From Entomortierella parvispora (Eukaryota; Mortierellomycota; Mortierellomycetes; Mortierellales; Mortierellaceae): 64,000 bases of DNA. The stretch covers positions 1,234,501 to 1,298,500 of the forward strand of contig OY752144.1 of NCBI GenBank assembly GCA_963573315.1, in the 5' to 3' direction. The notes below the pieces were generated by a model. That model saw only the letters and a list, made by a program, of their open reading frames with translations, made no database searches and was not told where the DNA came from. Position numbers and translations under genes: made by a program. Every line of letters starts with the position of its first letter. Position 1 is the stretch's first letter. This document shows positions 45,632 through 57,188 of this stretch, in pieces.

Positions 45632-46209
45632 ATGCACGTGAAACTCTTGATTTTCCTCTGTACCTTAAAGTCTAGCAGCGACCGTGAGTACCACCGTGTT
45701 ACTTGGAAATTGCTTTTGCGACTGCAATCGCGAAACATTCGCCAGAAACTTCAACTCGTGCAATGACGCATGCGTTAAAGCCTACCCCGTGTCATCAGCG
45801 CCTGAGGCTCCTAGTAAAATGCATTGGTGCCCGAAAGTCAAGCAGACGAAGAAGGGGGGTTTAATCTGCGGAGACCGCCAGCCCCTTTCATAAGAGAATG
45901 GTGAGTGCCGTCTCCTCCATCTCTGTCAACAGAATAAAGAGTAGGAAAAACTAGTCTACAGTTGTGGACGTTACACCTAGCTCCAGTCAAAAACCCTCCA
46001 CCGAAGCTTTTGCCGCGTGCGTGCAGACTTGCGCGTACGACAAGCTTCATCCCTGTGTCAAATGCAAACAGAATTGTCTTGATACGGGCGTTACTCTGTC
46101 AAAGCACAGTTCAAGCTGTATTGCGAAATGTCCGACGGATCCTCTGACTTTTATTCAAGAACATGCGGGGGGTCCGTGTCAACATCTGGAGGTTCAAGGG
46201 GGTTTCTAA
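45632..46209 (+). pseudogene. Cysteine-rich secreted-type gene, model unresolved
   Basis: A short hydrophobic start (MHVKLLIFLCTL from ATG 45632) is followed, one frame over, by a Cys-rich stretch (LLGNCFCDCNRETFARNFNS, CNDACVKAYP, MHWCPKVKQTKKG) that runs into TAA at 45891. Beyond a plausible 60-bp intron (GTGAGT donor, CTACAG acceptor) comes a second Cys-rich exon (FAACVQTCAYDKLHPCVKC, KQNCLDTG, SCIAKCPTDP) stopping at 46209. An alternative donor GTTTAA inside the first stretch would avoid the TAA. The two halves resemble each other in Cys spacing. A broken gene or a multi-exon gene whose splicing I cannot settle. Confidence 0.4.
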
Positions 46210-46249
46210 TGAGAACCCATGTGTAGCTTGTAAGTCTTTTCTATCAAAA

Positions 46250-46700
46250 CAATCGTACAGGACAAAAAAAAAAAAGGTGTGATACGAACGACCATTTCAT
46301 TATTTTTGGGTTTAATAATTCCAGTGGAGCTCCATTGATAACACCTTCAGCTTTCGACACGTCCAGATGGAAGAGTTTCTCTCGGGATCCTAGAGGACCA
46401 CAGATGACGTTCGAATTTTGGCAATGAACTTTTCCATCAGAAATGGTTACGGGCACAAAAGTCGATGAAGGGTCCGATCCAATTGCTCGCTTGGATAGCC
46501 ATGCTGAATGTTCCAGTTGGTCAAGTTAGTTTCGTATATCTCTAGGCTCACCAGCCAATTGTTTACTTTGTTTAGGGCCAATCGAGTAGAGGGAATGTCT
46601 CTCAGAAGGGCTTGATACTCGATCCCCCATGATACAACCTTTGGGAACAGCTTGATGGGTATTAATCGTTCATAGCAAAGGACAGCATATTTGTAGCGTC
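46250..46700 (-). pseudogene. F-box/LRR gene fragment
   Basis: Minus-strand residues KLFPKVVSWGIEYQALLRDI and NNWLVSLEIYETN, LDRTLHRLLC match the middle of the neighbouring F-box/LRR proteins (FLRVFSWGVDSSHLSVRSAL, RLTRLEIFGRSNN, RDELLNQLLCNSP). Upstream and downstream parts are missing, and the frame changes after LLC, where SREKLFHLDVS continues the homology. A truncated duplicate lying immediately downstream of the related gene at 46815. Confidence 0.6.
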
Positions 46701-46814
46701 TCCCAAAAAACAAATGACATTTTTCATTTATGAACTCCCGCAGCACACGCCGCTGTCGCTCCCACCGTCGACTCTGACAAGGCCTGTGCTTATTTTTTTT
46801 TATCCCTGTCCACC

Positions 46815-48996
46815 TTATGTAAATTGACAAGAAAAGTCTACGTCTGGCCGCAATTGCATCAGAATCTGACGTCCTTCCTCAGCCTGCCTCCGAACCGTAG
46901 TGTCCTGTCGACCCAGGCAGGGCCCAAACGAGAGCTCAATCGACTCCATGTCAGGCCACGGCTGCGATTTCAAAATGGCGAAGGATGCATCATCCAGTGG
47001 CACTGTGTTCGATTCAGCCTGATCTTTCCCGTCCAAGGCTGCCACGACTTCTTGGATCTGTCGCAATCGAAAGAGCTGTGCCTGGAGACAGGCTTCGATA
47101 TCAAGGTATGTCCCACAAAACTTGAAGTCCTCCAGACCGTCCACCATGGGGGTAGGTCTCTCATAGTCGGAGCAAAAACCATTGTCCACTTGTTGTTGTT
47201 GCATCAATACACGGTCATCCTCGATCGTGGGAACCTTGTTTCCAATAAGCGCTTTCAATTTTGGAGAGAGGACCGATTTTTTTTGCATCCTGTGCAAGCA
47301 CGCCTCACAACCCTTGTAGGCAAGAGGAGGGGGAGTCGGGAGTGCTCGTTGACTTTCCCGTGAAGAAGAGACAGCTCTAGAATCGAGAAGGAACGAAGCA
47401 AATCGGCTAGAGAGTGATCGTGATGGCTCTGGGGAAAACTGTGTTGGCAGAGGCGCGCCTCCACGGATCCAAGCAAAGTCAGCCCTCTCCAACATACTGT
47501 GGTTGACTCTTTCCGGAAGCTGGGTGTAGAGCACAAGTCGTTTCAATTCTCTCATTCGCGTCAAAAGACAGAGTCCACTCTCTGGTGCCAATACCTGACC
47601 TCGGACCTCGAGCGACAACTCATTTAGGTGCGGACACATCCTGCTCAGATATCCAAAGAGGTGTCCACTCCATATAAAGGGTCCATTATGTCGGACGAAC
47701 AATAAACACAGTGACAAGGTCTTCAATCCTCGGCACATCCAGCGAGGGCTCGCATCATTGATTTTGCCATCGTTGTCCCAGAAGGCCATCGACGTTAGGC
47801 TGATGCTAACTTTGAGGTTGACGAGTGACGGAGCAGAGCAGAGGAACTGATGCAGGTGCCAGTCCATAGATGTGATCAGAAGTGTAGGTTTAGAGCCTTC
47901 GTGCGCTTTTCCAGGAATGACTCCAAAGTCGTCAGGTTGTTTTCGACTTGGTAGGCACTTAAATGAGTGAGGGCGATTCTCATTGTTTCGTGTGTGCTGT
48001 CGATCCCCCAAGAATGGACCTTACTCCCTGCAAAAAGTTCCACTGGCAAGTCACTTTTGAGCTTGCACCCATTGGAGTAATGGATCACTTCCAGCCTAGG
48101 ACAGCTCTCTTTGAGGTTTGTCCAAAACTTTAGTTTTGTTGCCTCATCGTCAAAGGAAAGCGGCGCTCCTGTCTTTGGAACCTTGACGGACAGCAGATAC
48201 AGTCGCTGTAATTGCCTGAGTCCTGGAAAGTAAGTTTCGAGCGCTCTAGGTGACACATGAAGAGCGTCCAACCGGAGACGCTGGAGAGGCCATGTTTTTT
48301 GTGCTGTTTCGAACTGTTATGGTCCGGACTGTCGGGCACGGAGTTGTCATGGAGCCAGGCGTGGTCTACAGATGTGGCAGGGGTGCTTGTCTTTATGGCT
48401 GTCACGGACAATGACAAAAGGTTTGGGCATTGATCCAGAAAGATCTTCATAAAAACAGCTCCTGCAGAGTATGGCAGATCCATAGATAAGTGAGTTAACC
48501 GAGTAGGGTTGAAGAACTTGAGGAGGACCTGTTGGTCATGCCACCACTGCTCAAGATTGAGGTTCATTCGTTTAAAGCAAGCACCTCTCTGTTCGCCACT
48601 GCCACTGCTACTGCCTCCAGTCCCTTTGTCGATATCCGATAGCTCTTTTGCAACGGCGGTCATCAGCTTGTTCCAGAGTTTGATCTGCATGTTGTCCAAG
48701 AGCCGAGTCCATTGACGAGGGGTCCAGCTAACGGTAAGCTCGGTAGCCTGCAGCAGCCTCTTCCTCAGCTTTGGCAAAGACTTGACATCGTTCTGACTCA
48801 AGACGAGATGACGGTGGGTCAAAGTGTTTGCAACGGAAAGCCAGCGTCGTGAGACGCGGTTGACAACAGACTTGAGAGTGGATTGGCTCAGGAACGAAAA
48901 TATAAGGCCGAGGATCTCGTTTACCTCGAGAGGTGAAGTACGGTTGTTCAAAGGCAAAGTTTCATTGCGGGCAAGAGCCTGGTGGTTGGCCAACAT
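46815..48996 (-). CDS. F-box/LRR protein, two frameshifts
   Basis: Full-length counterpart of the intact gene at 49173-51275: it starts with the same layout (NEILGLIFSFLSQSTLKSVV, SRRWLSVANTL = F-box), continues with FNPTRLTHLSMDLPYSAGAV and DQCPNLLSLSVTAIKT, and ends DVDFSCQFT against VISCGFT in the sister. Two single-base shifts interrupt it. Near 48290 the frame must change between SKQHKKH and PLQRLRLDALHVS (six-A run). Near 47880 it must change between KALNLH and LITSMDWHLHQFL. In both, one extra base would restore alignment with the sister gene. A 56-bp GT-AG intron can bridge the first shift but would drop residues that align with the sister. Could be a recent pseudogene or two base-calling errors. 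Confidence 0.7.
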
Positions 48997-49172
48997 CCGG
49001 GTGCAGGCTGTGGAAAGGGTAGAGGAAAAGAAAAGAAAAAGAGAGCAAAACCAAAATCACGCAAACAAAAAGAGACGGGTGGCACTGCTTTTTCCCAAAA
49101 GTTGGAGGCCACAGCTAGCAGCCATGACGGCTCTGCAAAGCACAGCATGACTTTATAAGAGTGACAGAGGAG

Positions 49173-51275
49173 CTATGTAAAGCCGCAAGAAATTACAATG
49201 TCAGGCCTCAATTGCTTCATGACTTGCACGCCCAGTTCGGTCTGTTTTCGGACCAAGTCGCCCTGGCGACCAGAACAGCCGTCATATCGTAGCAATATCC
49301 TCTCCATGCTTGGCCAGGGTTGTCCGCTCGACATCTGCGCTATCAGAAGGGATCCAAGGCCACCTCCTTTTTGTTGTTGATCTTTCTCTTGCATTTGTTG
49401 AAAAAGGTGAGCTTGGAGACGCGCCTCTATGTCCAAAAGCGTTCCATAGATCATAAAGTCTTTGACGCCATCAACCACTGGAACCTCCCAGCCAAAGTCA
49501 GTAGAGTAATCGTTTTCTTTCTGCTGCTGTTGAACATTGAACCGCCGTCTCTCCATCCATGTTAGGCGTCCTCCTGAAAAGGCGATTCCTGAGACCGAGT
49601 CGCGCGTCGCCTCCTTCCAGACGCCTTCAATGCAACGGGAACAGTTCTCCTCAAATGAGCCATCTCGCTGACCCTTTTGCAATCTCTTACCACCGATGCT
49701 TGCGCGGGAGAGGAATGATGGCACCAAACTGGAAAGAGACAAAGAGGACTGCCGTCTGCTCCCCGATGAGTATTTTTGGATCCAAGCAAAGTCCTCGCGT
49801 CTCACATCGTCCAAATAATATTCCGAAGATTGTTCAACGTGTATTGTCAGCCGTTCCAGATGCTCCAAGCGCGTCAAGAGACAGAGTCCATTCTTCAGCG
49901 CCAGTACTTGACAATCAATCGTGAGCGTCAAGTCTCTCAACATTGGGCAGATCCGACTAAGATATCCAAAGACGTGTCTGCTTGAAAATGGCCTGCCTTC
50001 GCTTATCAAATTCCATTGACTTTCAAACTTGATCGACAACGTCCTCAATCCTCGGCAAAGCCAGAGAGTCACATAATGTTTTTGATCCCAGAAGACTGTT
50101 GACGTTAATTGCAACAGATCTGTGCTGAGGTGGAGTAAAAGCGGTGAATTGCACAGAAGCTGGTTCAATAGTTCATCTCGAAGATGGTTCGGTGTCTGCA
50201 AGTTGTTTGACCTTCCAAAGATCTCTAGCCGCGTGAGCCTATTATCCACAGCGTGAACCTTTAAAGAGCGAAGTGCGCTTCGCACTGAAAGATGGCTAGA
50301 GTCAACCCCCCACGAGAAAACCCGAAGAAATATCTCCATTGGAACCGAGATGTTGATGTTTTGAGAAGGGCACACGCTAAAGGCAATGGCCTCAAGGGAG
50401 GGGCAATGTTGAGAGACGCTCAACCAAAATAGATGGGCCGTCTGTCCGTGATTGAAGTCGTGTTCAAAATTCCCTCCCCCCACTGGCCTGACCGATAGCA
50501 GACGGAGCTCGACAAGTTGCCCAAGTCTTGGAATCAGTTTGAGAAGTTCCGTCGTGGTTACACACATGTTGTGAAAGTGCAGCTTCTGTAACGGCAGAGG
50601 TGTCAACAAGGCGGCGCCGTCCACGCTTTGCAGAGAGTCGATCTGGACAGAAGCATGATGTACCTCGCCGATGATGTCACCCTCAACCGCCCGTTTGTTG
50701 GCGGTCACTGACAATAAGCGAAGATTGGGGCACTGCGCCAAGAACATTCCAATTGAAACGGGACCAGCCTGGTAAGGCATATCCAGGGACAGTTCCGTGA
50801 GTCGACCAGGATTAAAGTATGACAGGAGCCGCTCCATATCACTCCACAAATGTTCGAGGTTCAGGTTCAGCTTGGATATTCGAAGCTGTCCGTTGGTGGG
50901 ATTCTTGTCAATTTCTGACAATACTTTTGTAACCAGCAGCATCGCCTTGGTCCACAGTGCCATTTCTTTGGAGTCGAGAACGAGCAACGCTGGCGATATA
51001 CTCCTGCCAATAGTAAGTTCGTCTGATGTGAGCATTCTTTCCTCTAAACCCTTCCAGGACTTGGGGCGGCTGTGATAGATGTGCAGATGGCGGCGAAAGT
51101 GCGTGTTGGCCACCAACAGCCATTGTCGACACACGAGACTAGCAACGTGCCTGAGAGTGGAAAGGCTCAGGAACGAGAAGATGAGGCCAGGGATTTCGTT
51201 GATATAGATGGGCGACGGGCGGCCAGGCACGAACCGGTCCGAGGCTGGCCTGGCTTTTCGATACGAGGCGAACAT
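49173..51275 (-). CDS. F-box/LRR protein, intact
   Basis: Single exon, 700 residues. F-box near the N-terminus: INEIPGLIFSFLSLSTLRHV, CRQWLLVANTHFRRHL. Leucine-rich repeats follow (NPGRLTELSLDMPYQAGPV, CPNLRLLSVTANKRA, LPLQKLHFHNMCVTTTELLK, LVELRLLSVRPVG, LCRGLRTLSIKFES, CPMLRDLTLTIDCQVLAL, LCLLTRLEHLERLTI). The C-terminal third is charged and Ser/Gln-rich and ends with a conserved cap (QPWPSMERILLRYDGCSGRQ). ATG 51275 is used because the sister gene starts at the same point relative to the F-box; the frame itself is open to 51422. Expected SCF adaptor; substrate unknown. It is divergent from CBP3, with 209 bp between starts. Confidence 0.85.
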   Translation of the reverse strand: MFASYRKARPASDRFVPGRPSPIYINEIPGLIFSFLSLSTLRHVASLVCRQWLLVANTHFRRHLHIYHSRPKSWKGLEERMLTSDELTIGRSISPALLVLDSKEMALWTKAMLLVTKVLSEIDKNPTNGQLRISKLNLNLEHLWSDMERLLSYFNPGRLTELSLDMPYQAGPVSIGMFLAQCPNLRLLSVTANKRAVEGDIIGEVHHASVQIDSLQSVDGAALLTPLPLQKLHFHNMCVTTTELLKLIPRLGQLVELRLLSVRPVGGGNFEHDFNHGQTAHLFWLSVSQHCPSLEAIAFSVCPSQNINISVPMEIFLRVFSWGVDSSHLSVRSALRSLKVHAVDNRLTRLEIFGRSNNLQTPNHLRDELLNQLLCNSPLLLHLSTDLLQLTSTVFWDQKHYVTLWLCRGLRTLSIKFESQWNLISEGRPFSSRHVFGYLSRICPMLRDLTLTIDCQVLALKNGLCLLTRLEHLERLTIHVEQSSEYYLDDVRREDFAWIQKYSSGSRRQSSLSLSSLVPSFLSRASIGGKRLQKGQRDGSFEENCSRCIEGVWKEATRDSVSGIAFSGGRLTWMERRRFNVQQQQKENDYSTDFGWEVPVVDGVKDFMIYGTLLDIEARLQAHLFQQMQEKDQQQKGGGLGSLLIAQMSSGQPWPSMERILLRYDGCSGRQGDLVRKQTELGVQVMKQLRPDIVISCGFT

Positions 51276-51484
51276 GGCTAGGAGGAGGGGAAGGAAGAGT
51301 ATTGACGGACGACAGGACCAACACACGCAGAGAAGAAAAAAGGAAAAGTGGCAATCGAAAAAGCAGTCCCTCAGGGCGCCTTTTTTTGCGCTCTCCGCCG
51401 TGTTCCCGGAGGGACAAAACAACGCCTACTGGCTGCTGATCCCTTGACTCTTTCCACCGCCGTCGCATCCGCACAATCCTCTCC

Positions 51485-52858
51485 ATGGCACCCTCATCCA
51501 TCATTGCCCGCTCGACACTGCAGGCTGCACGCGTACGTTTCGTCCTGGAATGACCGAGGAAATGGCTTGATCCAGGAGCAAAACGACTGGACATGACCAC
51601 TTTCGCATACCTCGGAGCTGATCAATGCTTGCTTGGGAAAGCTCGAAATCAAAAATGTAACCTGACATGAACCGTCTTTCCATCTTCTCATCTTCTAGAG
51701 TGCCGCAAGAACCTCCGCTACAAGGACTTTCACAGCTAATAACACACGGGTATGCAAAGGAAGCCGTCAAAAGGCGCGCTCGCAGAACTACCGTGTTTTT
51801 TAATGGCTCGTTCTGATCTTTGTTTCTTTGAATATGTAAACTGTAGGCCTTTGCGACCTCATCATGGAACCGATCAAAGCAGGCATCAACACCCTCAGCA
51901 ACATCGTCAGAGTCAAAAGAGTCATCACCGGCATCAACGCAGTCAGCTGAGCCCAAGGAGGCAACCGGAATTTATGGCGGATTTTTGCGAGGCTTGGCCA
52001 AAGTCACTGGCCATTACACCGTCAGTCAAACAGCCATGCGATCCACTCATCGGTTCTACGAGATCTGTGCTGCCCAGTTGCAGGATAAGCGCTCTTTCTG
52101 GATCGATAGTACGTTCTATTATACCCAAAAAGAGACGACAATCTTTTGTATTGCGATGGAAATGACTGGATCATAACTCCATATGTTCACCTCTATCCTC
52201 CATTAGCCTGCGGATTGCCAGACAACTTTCAGACTTGGTTCTCGATCACCCATTTGCATGTCTGGTTGTTGATGGTCCGTATCAGAGCCGAAAACCATGG
52301 CAAGGTCTTTCAACAACAGCTTGTCAACCACTTTTTCCACGACATTGAGGATCGTATGAGATACAACCATAAGGTACGGAACAGCACTTGAGTGTGTCAT
52401 TACAACCACAGGGAGAAGGCAGTTCTTAACTGCTGGGTTTTTTTTAATGCTTATACGGACTTTTAGATCTCTTCTGGACGGATCATCAGTACCTACATGC
52501 ATGACTTTTTGGCACAGTTCCATGGAGGAGTTTTGGCGTACGACGAGGGCATGTGCAAGGATGACCCTATCATGGCTGCCGCTCTTTGGAGGTATTTACA
52601 GATAGAGTTGTCTTCTTCACCTCCTTACTTATTATGTGAATTAGCCTCCTTGCTCACCAGATTGGCTGATTTCTATCTTTTCAACAACATAGAAACTTGT
52701 TCACATCAAGTGGATCACCTCAACAAATTGCCACTTTGGTCGACTATGTCCGCAAGGAGTTGCAAATCCTCGATACCATGAGCTCGGATGATTTCTTGGA
52801 GGCTAGAACGCTGTTTGGCACTGAGGCTGGTCCCCTTCGTGGTGTTCCTGGAAAGTAA
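51485..52858 (+). CDS. CBP3: Complex III assembly chaperone Cbp3/UQCC1
   Basis: Mitochondrial chaperone that, with Cbp6, binds newly made cytochrome b for complex III assembly. Six exons (51485-51532, 51699-51749, 51847-52108, 52207-52373, 52467-52591, 52693-52858) give 272 residues. The first two exons encode a presequence (MAPSSIIARSTLQAAR, SAARTSATRTFTANNTR), rich in Arg, Ser and Thr with no acidic residue. The ubiquinol-cytochrome-c chaperone domain shows CGLPDNFQTWFSITHLHVWL, VFQQQLVNHFFHDIEDRMRY, FHGGVLAYDEGMCKDDPI and AAALWRNLF. Antisense frames over exon 3 are shadows. Confidence 0.92.
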
Positions 52859-53092
52859 AATTTCTTCCAACTTATTTTTATTCATCCTTTAGCCGGTTCT
52901 GCTTCAGATACCTTACGCCATTATTGCCTCTTTCATTTTGGGCACCGGGTAGGCTCTGTTAAACAACCACAACCACATTGTCCCATAGAATCAAAATATT
53001 AAAAATATCGAAAATATTACAAAAAAAATAGTGTAACTGGCCACGCCTCTGCTTGCATTTATTGTCGACATAGTGTGATCCAAGAGTAGAGA

Positions 53093-54058
53093 TTACTTTG
53101 CGTCGAGGGGTCTACAATGATAAAGCGTCGAAAAGGTCAGGATCATGAATAGAGTCGGTTGTCGTCCATCAAATATAGTCAATTCACATGAGGTTTTACC
53201 TGTTGAATCCTCCGCGACGGTTCATGTATTGACGGTATTGTCTCTGCTTCTTGATATCTGCTCCACTGACATCGGCACCTGCAACCTTCTTTCCCTAATA
53301 GAGTAATAGAGTAGAGCCATTGATTCAGAATAGGTCAGTATTCGTATCTGACCATTGTTTCCTCGTATTAAGAATTTTGGTTTTCAGCAGTAATTTTCTC
53401 CTTCTTCATACCTTTGTCGAGTCAAAACCTCCAAAGCCCATCAACGCCATCATCCTTGCTTCTTCATCTTCAGGGGACAGCTCTTCCAACGGTTTCTCGA
53501 CATCTACGCTGACATCCTTGTTATCCTTGGAACTGCTATCACCAGACTTTTTGGATTTCTTGTTGTCGTCAGAGTCACTGTCATTTGCACGTCTTCTCCT
53601 GTAATCATCATCGTCATCGCCTCGCCTGCTACTCCTTGGACTCCTAGATCTAGATCTTCCACCACGACCTAAAAAAAAAGTAAAAGTGAAGAAACGCAAA
53701 GGGTCATCAATGAATTGGGCTGAAGAAAAAAAAAAGGAGTATTCCTTCAAAATGAAGAAAGACACTTACGATACGGCGACCTGGAACGTGATCTTCTCCT
53801 GTCCGATCTATAATCATTTCCGCCGCCTCGTCTTCGATCATCCCGTCCTCCGTACCCGGATCGATTATCCCTGTAATCTCTGCGATCTCTTGATCTTGAT
53901 CGATCTCTGCCACCACCACCGCTACGTGATCCTCGGCCACCTCCACTGGCTCCTCGGCGACCGTAGCTAATCTCGCCATCCTCTTGTTCAGGTGCATCCC
54001 AATCACGGGGTGGGCCACGTCTGTCTGAGGATCTTTCTGGACTAGGACTGTACGGCAT
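53093..54058 (-). CDS. SNRNP27: U4/U6.U5 tri-snRNP 27-kDa protein
   Basis: Spliceosomal SR-like protein of the tri-snRNP (SNRNP27/RY-1 family). Four exons (53770-54058, 53412-53668, 53200-53294, 53093-53111) give 219 residues. The N-terminal two thirds are Arg/Ser/Gly/Asp-rich (RDRSRSRDRRDYRDN, SDRRRSRSRSPYR). The conserved C-terminus is MALMGFGGFDSTKGKKVAG followed by QRQYRQYMNRRGGFNRPLDA K. The last exon is only 19 bp: without it, reading through the donor GTAAAA gives a TAA directly after GGFN-Arg, whereas splicing to 53111 restores the family ending NRPLD. That tiny exon is easy to miss. Confidence 0.9.
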
Positions 54059-54425
54059 GTTTAGTTCTTCTTCCTGGGATGTCTGGATGGATTGCAGTGG
54101 CTGGACGAGGTTAATGAAGAGATGGAAAAAGATGGTGGCGCGACTGATCACTTGCATTTGCATGCACTGCACAAAAAAAAAAAGGAAAAGATGAAAGTGC
54201 ACGTGATCTGCATGGAGCACAGCACAGCAGCACGAAAGACCTTCAGTTTCTCTGGAGCATTTATTATGGACAATAAAAAAATAGCAAAACGTTTTCCCAC
54301 TTTTTCTTAAGCAAAGATACCAGGCATCCTATCGTTACAAACATAATAATAAAAAAGCGTGTCAGGCATCAATGCGAATATAAAAAACGGAAGGAGCAGG
54401 GAAAGGGAGGGAGGGATGAGGAATA
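54059..54425. promoter_or_regulatory. SNRNP27 promoter and MTMR14 3' flank
   Basis: 367 bp with no gene. Includes CACGTG near 54201 and AT-rich stretches with several AATAAA/AATAAT-like motifs (54340-54355, plus strand). Confidence 0.45.
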
Positions 54426-57157
54426 TTACCAATCCCAGCGTCCGTTGTGTTCTCCACCCTTCTCCTTAATATGCACCGAGGCAGGGGCAGCTCCTCCTCC
54501 AGCAGCACTCGAAACCGGTAAAGCGATGCCAGTAGTGGAATTCAAGGTACCGGAAGGGTGGCTGCCACCGAATCCATGAGCACTGCCTCGAAGCCTCGAA
54601 GGCGAGGACATGGACAGAACAGGAGAGCCGGGAGAGCCATCTCTGTGTGCTTCGGGGGATCCCGTCGTTCTGGAGCGACTGATATTCATCGCTGCGGCTC
54701 CTGCAGCTGTCATGGACTGTCTTCGCGTAGTTCCCTGTCCAGTATCAAACCTGCCCGAAAAAACCAAGTTTGCGCTCTGCTTTGTCCCTGGGGAGATCAT
54801 AGATGTCGTTGATTCAGATGCGTAGGGATCCACAGGTGGGGTCGTGTTCCCAGTGGTTGAAGTCTGGAAGTGATTGGAGCCGCCGCTATGATGCGACTGA
54901 TATGACTGATAATTGTGCAGATGATGATGATGTTGTTGCTGTCCCCGAGGAGATGGTATGTGGGGAGATGGCATTGTGAACTGCCGACTGAAGTGGTTCG
55001 ACCCTGTAGGTCCCGACCGATGCTCAAAGCGAGATTCACCAAAATTGCTTGCAGAAGTAACTGTGGTGCCGTTGCTATTATTTCCATGGTTTGAGTTGCC
55101 ACAGTTTCCATTGGCATGGTTGCCATGGTTTCCAAACCCTCCAGTGACAATTCCTGATGCTGATGAAGTGATTGAAGCAGCTGCTGACGAAGCCGCCGCT
55201 GCCGCCCATTCAAATGGACTCTTGCGGCCACTGGAAGGCTGGGTCATGAGACTATTTCCTTGTAACGACGGTTGCGATTGCTGCTTGGTCGAATGCTTGG
55301 CAATAGGAGACACAATCCCACTGCCGCTTCCTACTCTGCTCCTAGCAAAGAACGGTTGATTGGAACTCTCAGTTTCCTGATACCCATTACTTGGACCTGA
55401 TCCGTGATGAAGCCTGTTGGCAAAAGCAGCTGCAGTAGCAATTGGGGACCGGTATTGGAATGAAGGATCGTCCGAGAATGACTCTGCCTTCAAAGATCGA
55501 CCTCCATCATCCAATGGACCCACAGAACCAGAGGACAACCCTCCCGCAGTAACAACTCCTCTGGTAGAACTCTTCGTCTCGAGGACGACACTAGGTGGCC
55601 TGGAGCCGTCACCAATTTCGCCTCGTATATCCATAAATAACCTCCGCAATTGTCGTAGTTTTTGACGACGGGTCAGCGCTTTCGGTGGTGAGGGTGGGCG
55701 AGGTGGAAGCGAATCAAGTGAGGCAGGGGATGCTCCTTCCGCTGCTCGAGAAGACTTTCCTTCGAGTTTAGAACCAGGTGAAGGACCTAGAAGGACAGAC
55801 GTATTTTGATCTTGTTTTGGGCTCTTGATTCCAACAGCCGAGGGTTTCCGTCCGCGATCGGCATGGTGTCCAGTCTTGGAAAACACACCCTGGAGAGAAG
55901 GCATGAACAAATGATCATGCTCGTGACGTGAAGCTTTTACCCCACCACGCGTTCTTAGTCCGTCGACACCATCTCCTTCGTCATCCTCGTCGTCGTCATC
56001 AGCGTCATCATCGTCGTCATCGTCGTCATCTTCTTGGTCATCATGATCCTCCCCTGTTCCATCAGGTCGCAAAGAATCCTCTAAACCGAGACCAAGATCA
56101 TCCTCCGCTTCTGCAGGGTATTTTGTCAGGCCAAGACCAAAGCCGTTGAGGATGCTCCCTGGGCTGTATCCATAGTCCACGGTTGATGTTTCGTCCCAAA
56201 AGCTTTCGTTTTCATCACCATCTATGCACGCATCGTCCTGATGCGCCGGCGTAGAAGACCGATCCGCGGCAAGATTCAAGTCGCGCTCTGTGGCAGGGCT
56301 ACTACTTGCAATACTGCCACCTCTGCTGGCACTGCACTTTGGACTAACTGTGCTTGAGCCACGACCAAGATAGGCGGAATGTCTCGTGTTAGGCGGCTGA
56401 TTATCGCCTCTACAGTCGTCAGCAAGACCAAGAGATCCTTTTCCAGCATCCTCAATCTCAAGCTGAAACATCCCTTCCTCGCGGTCACATTCGTCGGGTT
56501 GACTCTGCTGGTATCCTGGATGACACAAATAGTCCATGTCCAGACAGCCGTAGACAAGACCTTCGTCTCTCATACTCTCGATTGGTCCCAGCTTTGTCAG
56601 CAGAGGCCTCAAATGTTTTGAGTGACCATGAAGGACAGAATGGGGACTCTGTCCCAACATGTCCAAGTTGTTACTCCTGTCCTCTGCCTCTGAGTTTTCG
56701 GTAGCAGGCTTGGGAAGGAACGAGTGATGGCAAACTTGACAAATTCGTGATCGTGACTGGGCTGTTTCTGCGGCAGCAGGGAACAACTTGGATTCCTCGC
56801 GAGTGGGGACAGCAGCTTGAGCTACCATAGGAGACTTTCTAAGACTGTCCTCGATAACATCCTCATCTCCGCTTGTCAAATCCTCCTCCACATCATCACA
56901 ATCCTCCTTATCTGAAGCTGCCCGAGCGCCAGGCTCATTGGATAGTAGCAGCCCTCCATCAAACGTCGATGCTCTCTTTCTCGGAATACGTTGCCGCTCC
57001 AGTAAACTGTTGTCTCCATGAGATCCAGCACTTGTCTCTCCCTCGAGCGCTTCCTGGGGCCGACTTGCTGCAAAAAGATTAGGTGAAGTAGCAAGTCTTG
57101 AAAGCTCAGTATTAGAAACGGGGTTCTGGAATGCACTTGGGTGAGCTGAAACTCCTC

Positions 57158-57188
<31 letters not shown>

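Noticed and set aside
51501-51956. 151-codon minus-strand frame near CBP3
   Set aside because: It is opposite CBP3 exons 2-3, which splice cleanly into a mitochondrial presequence and chaperone domain.
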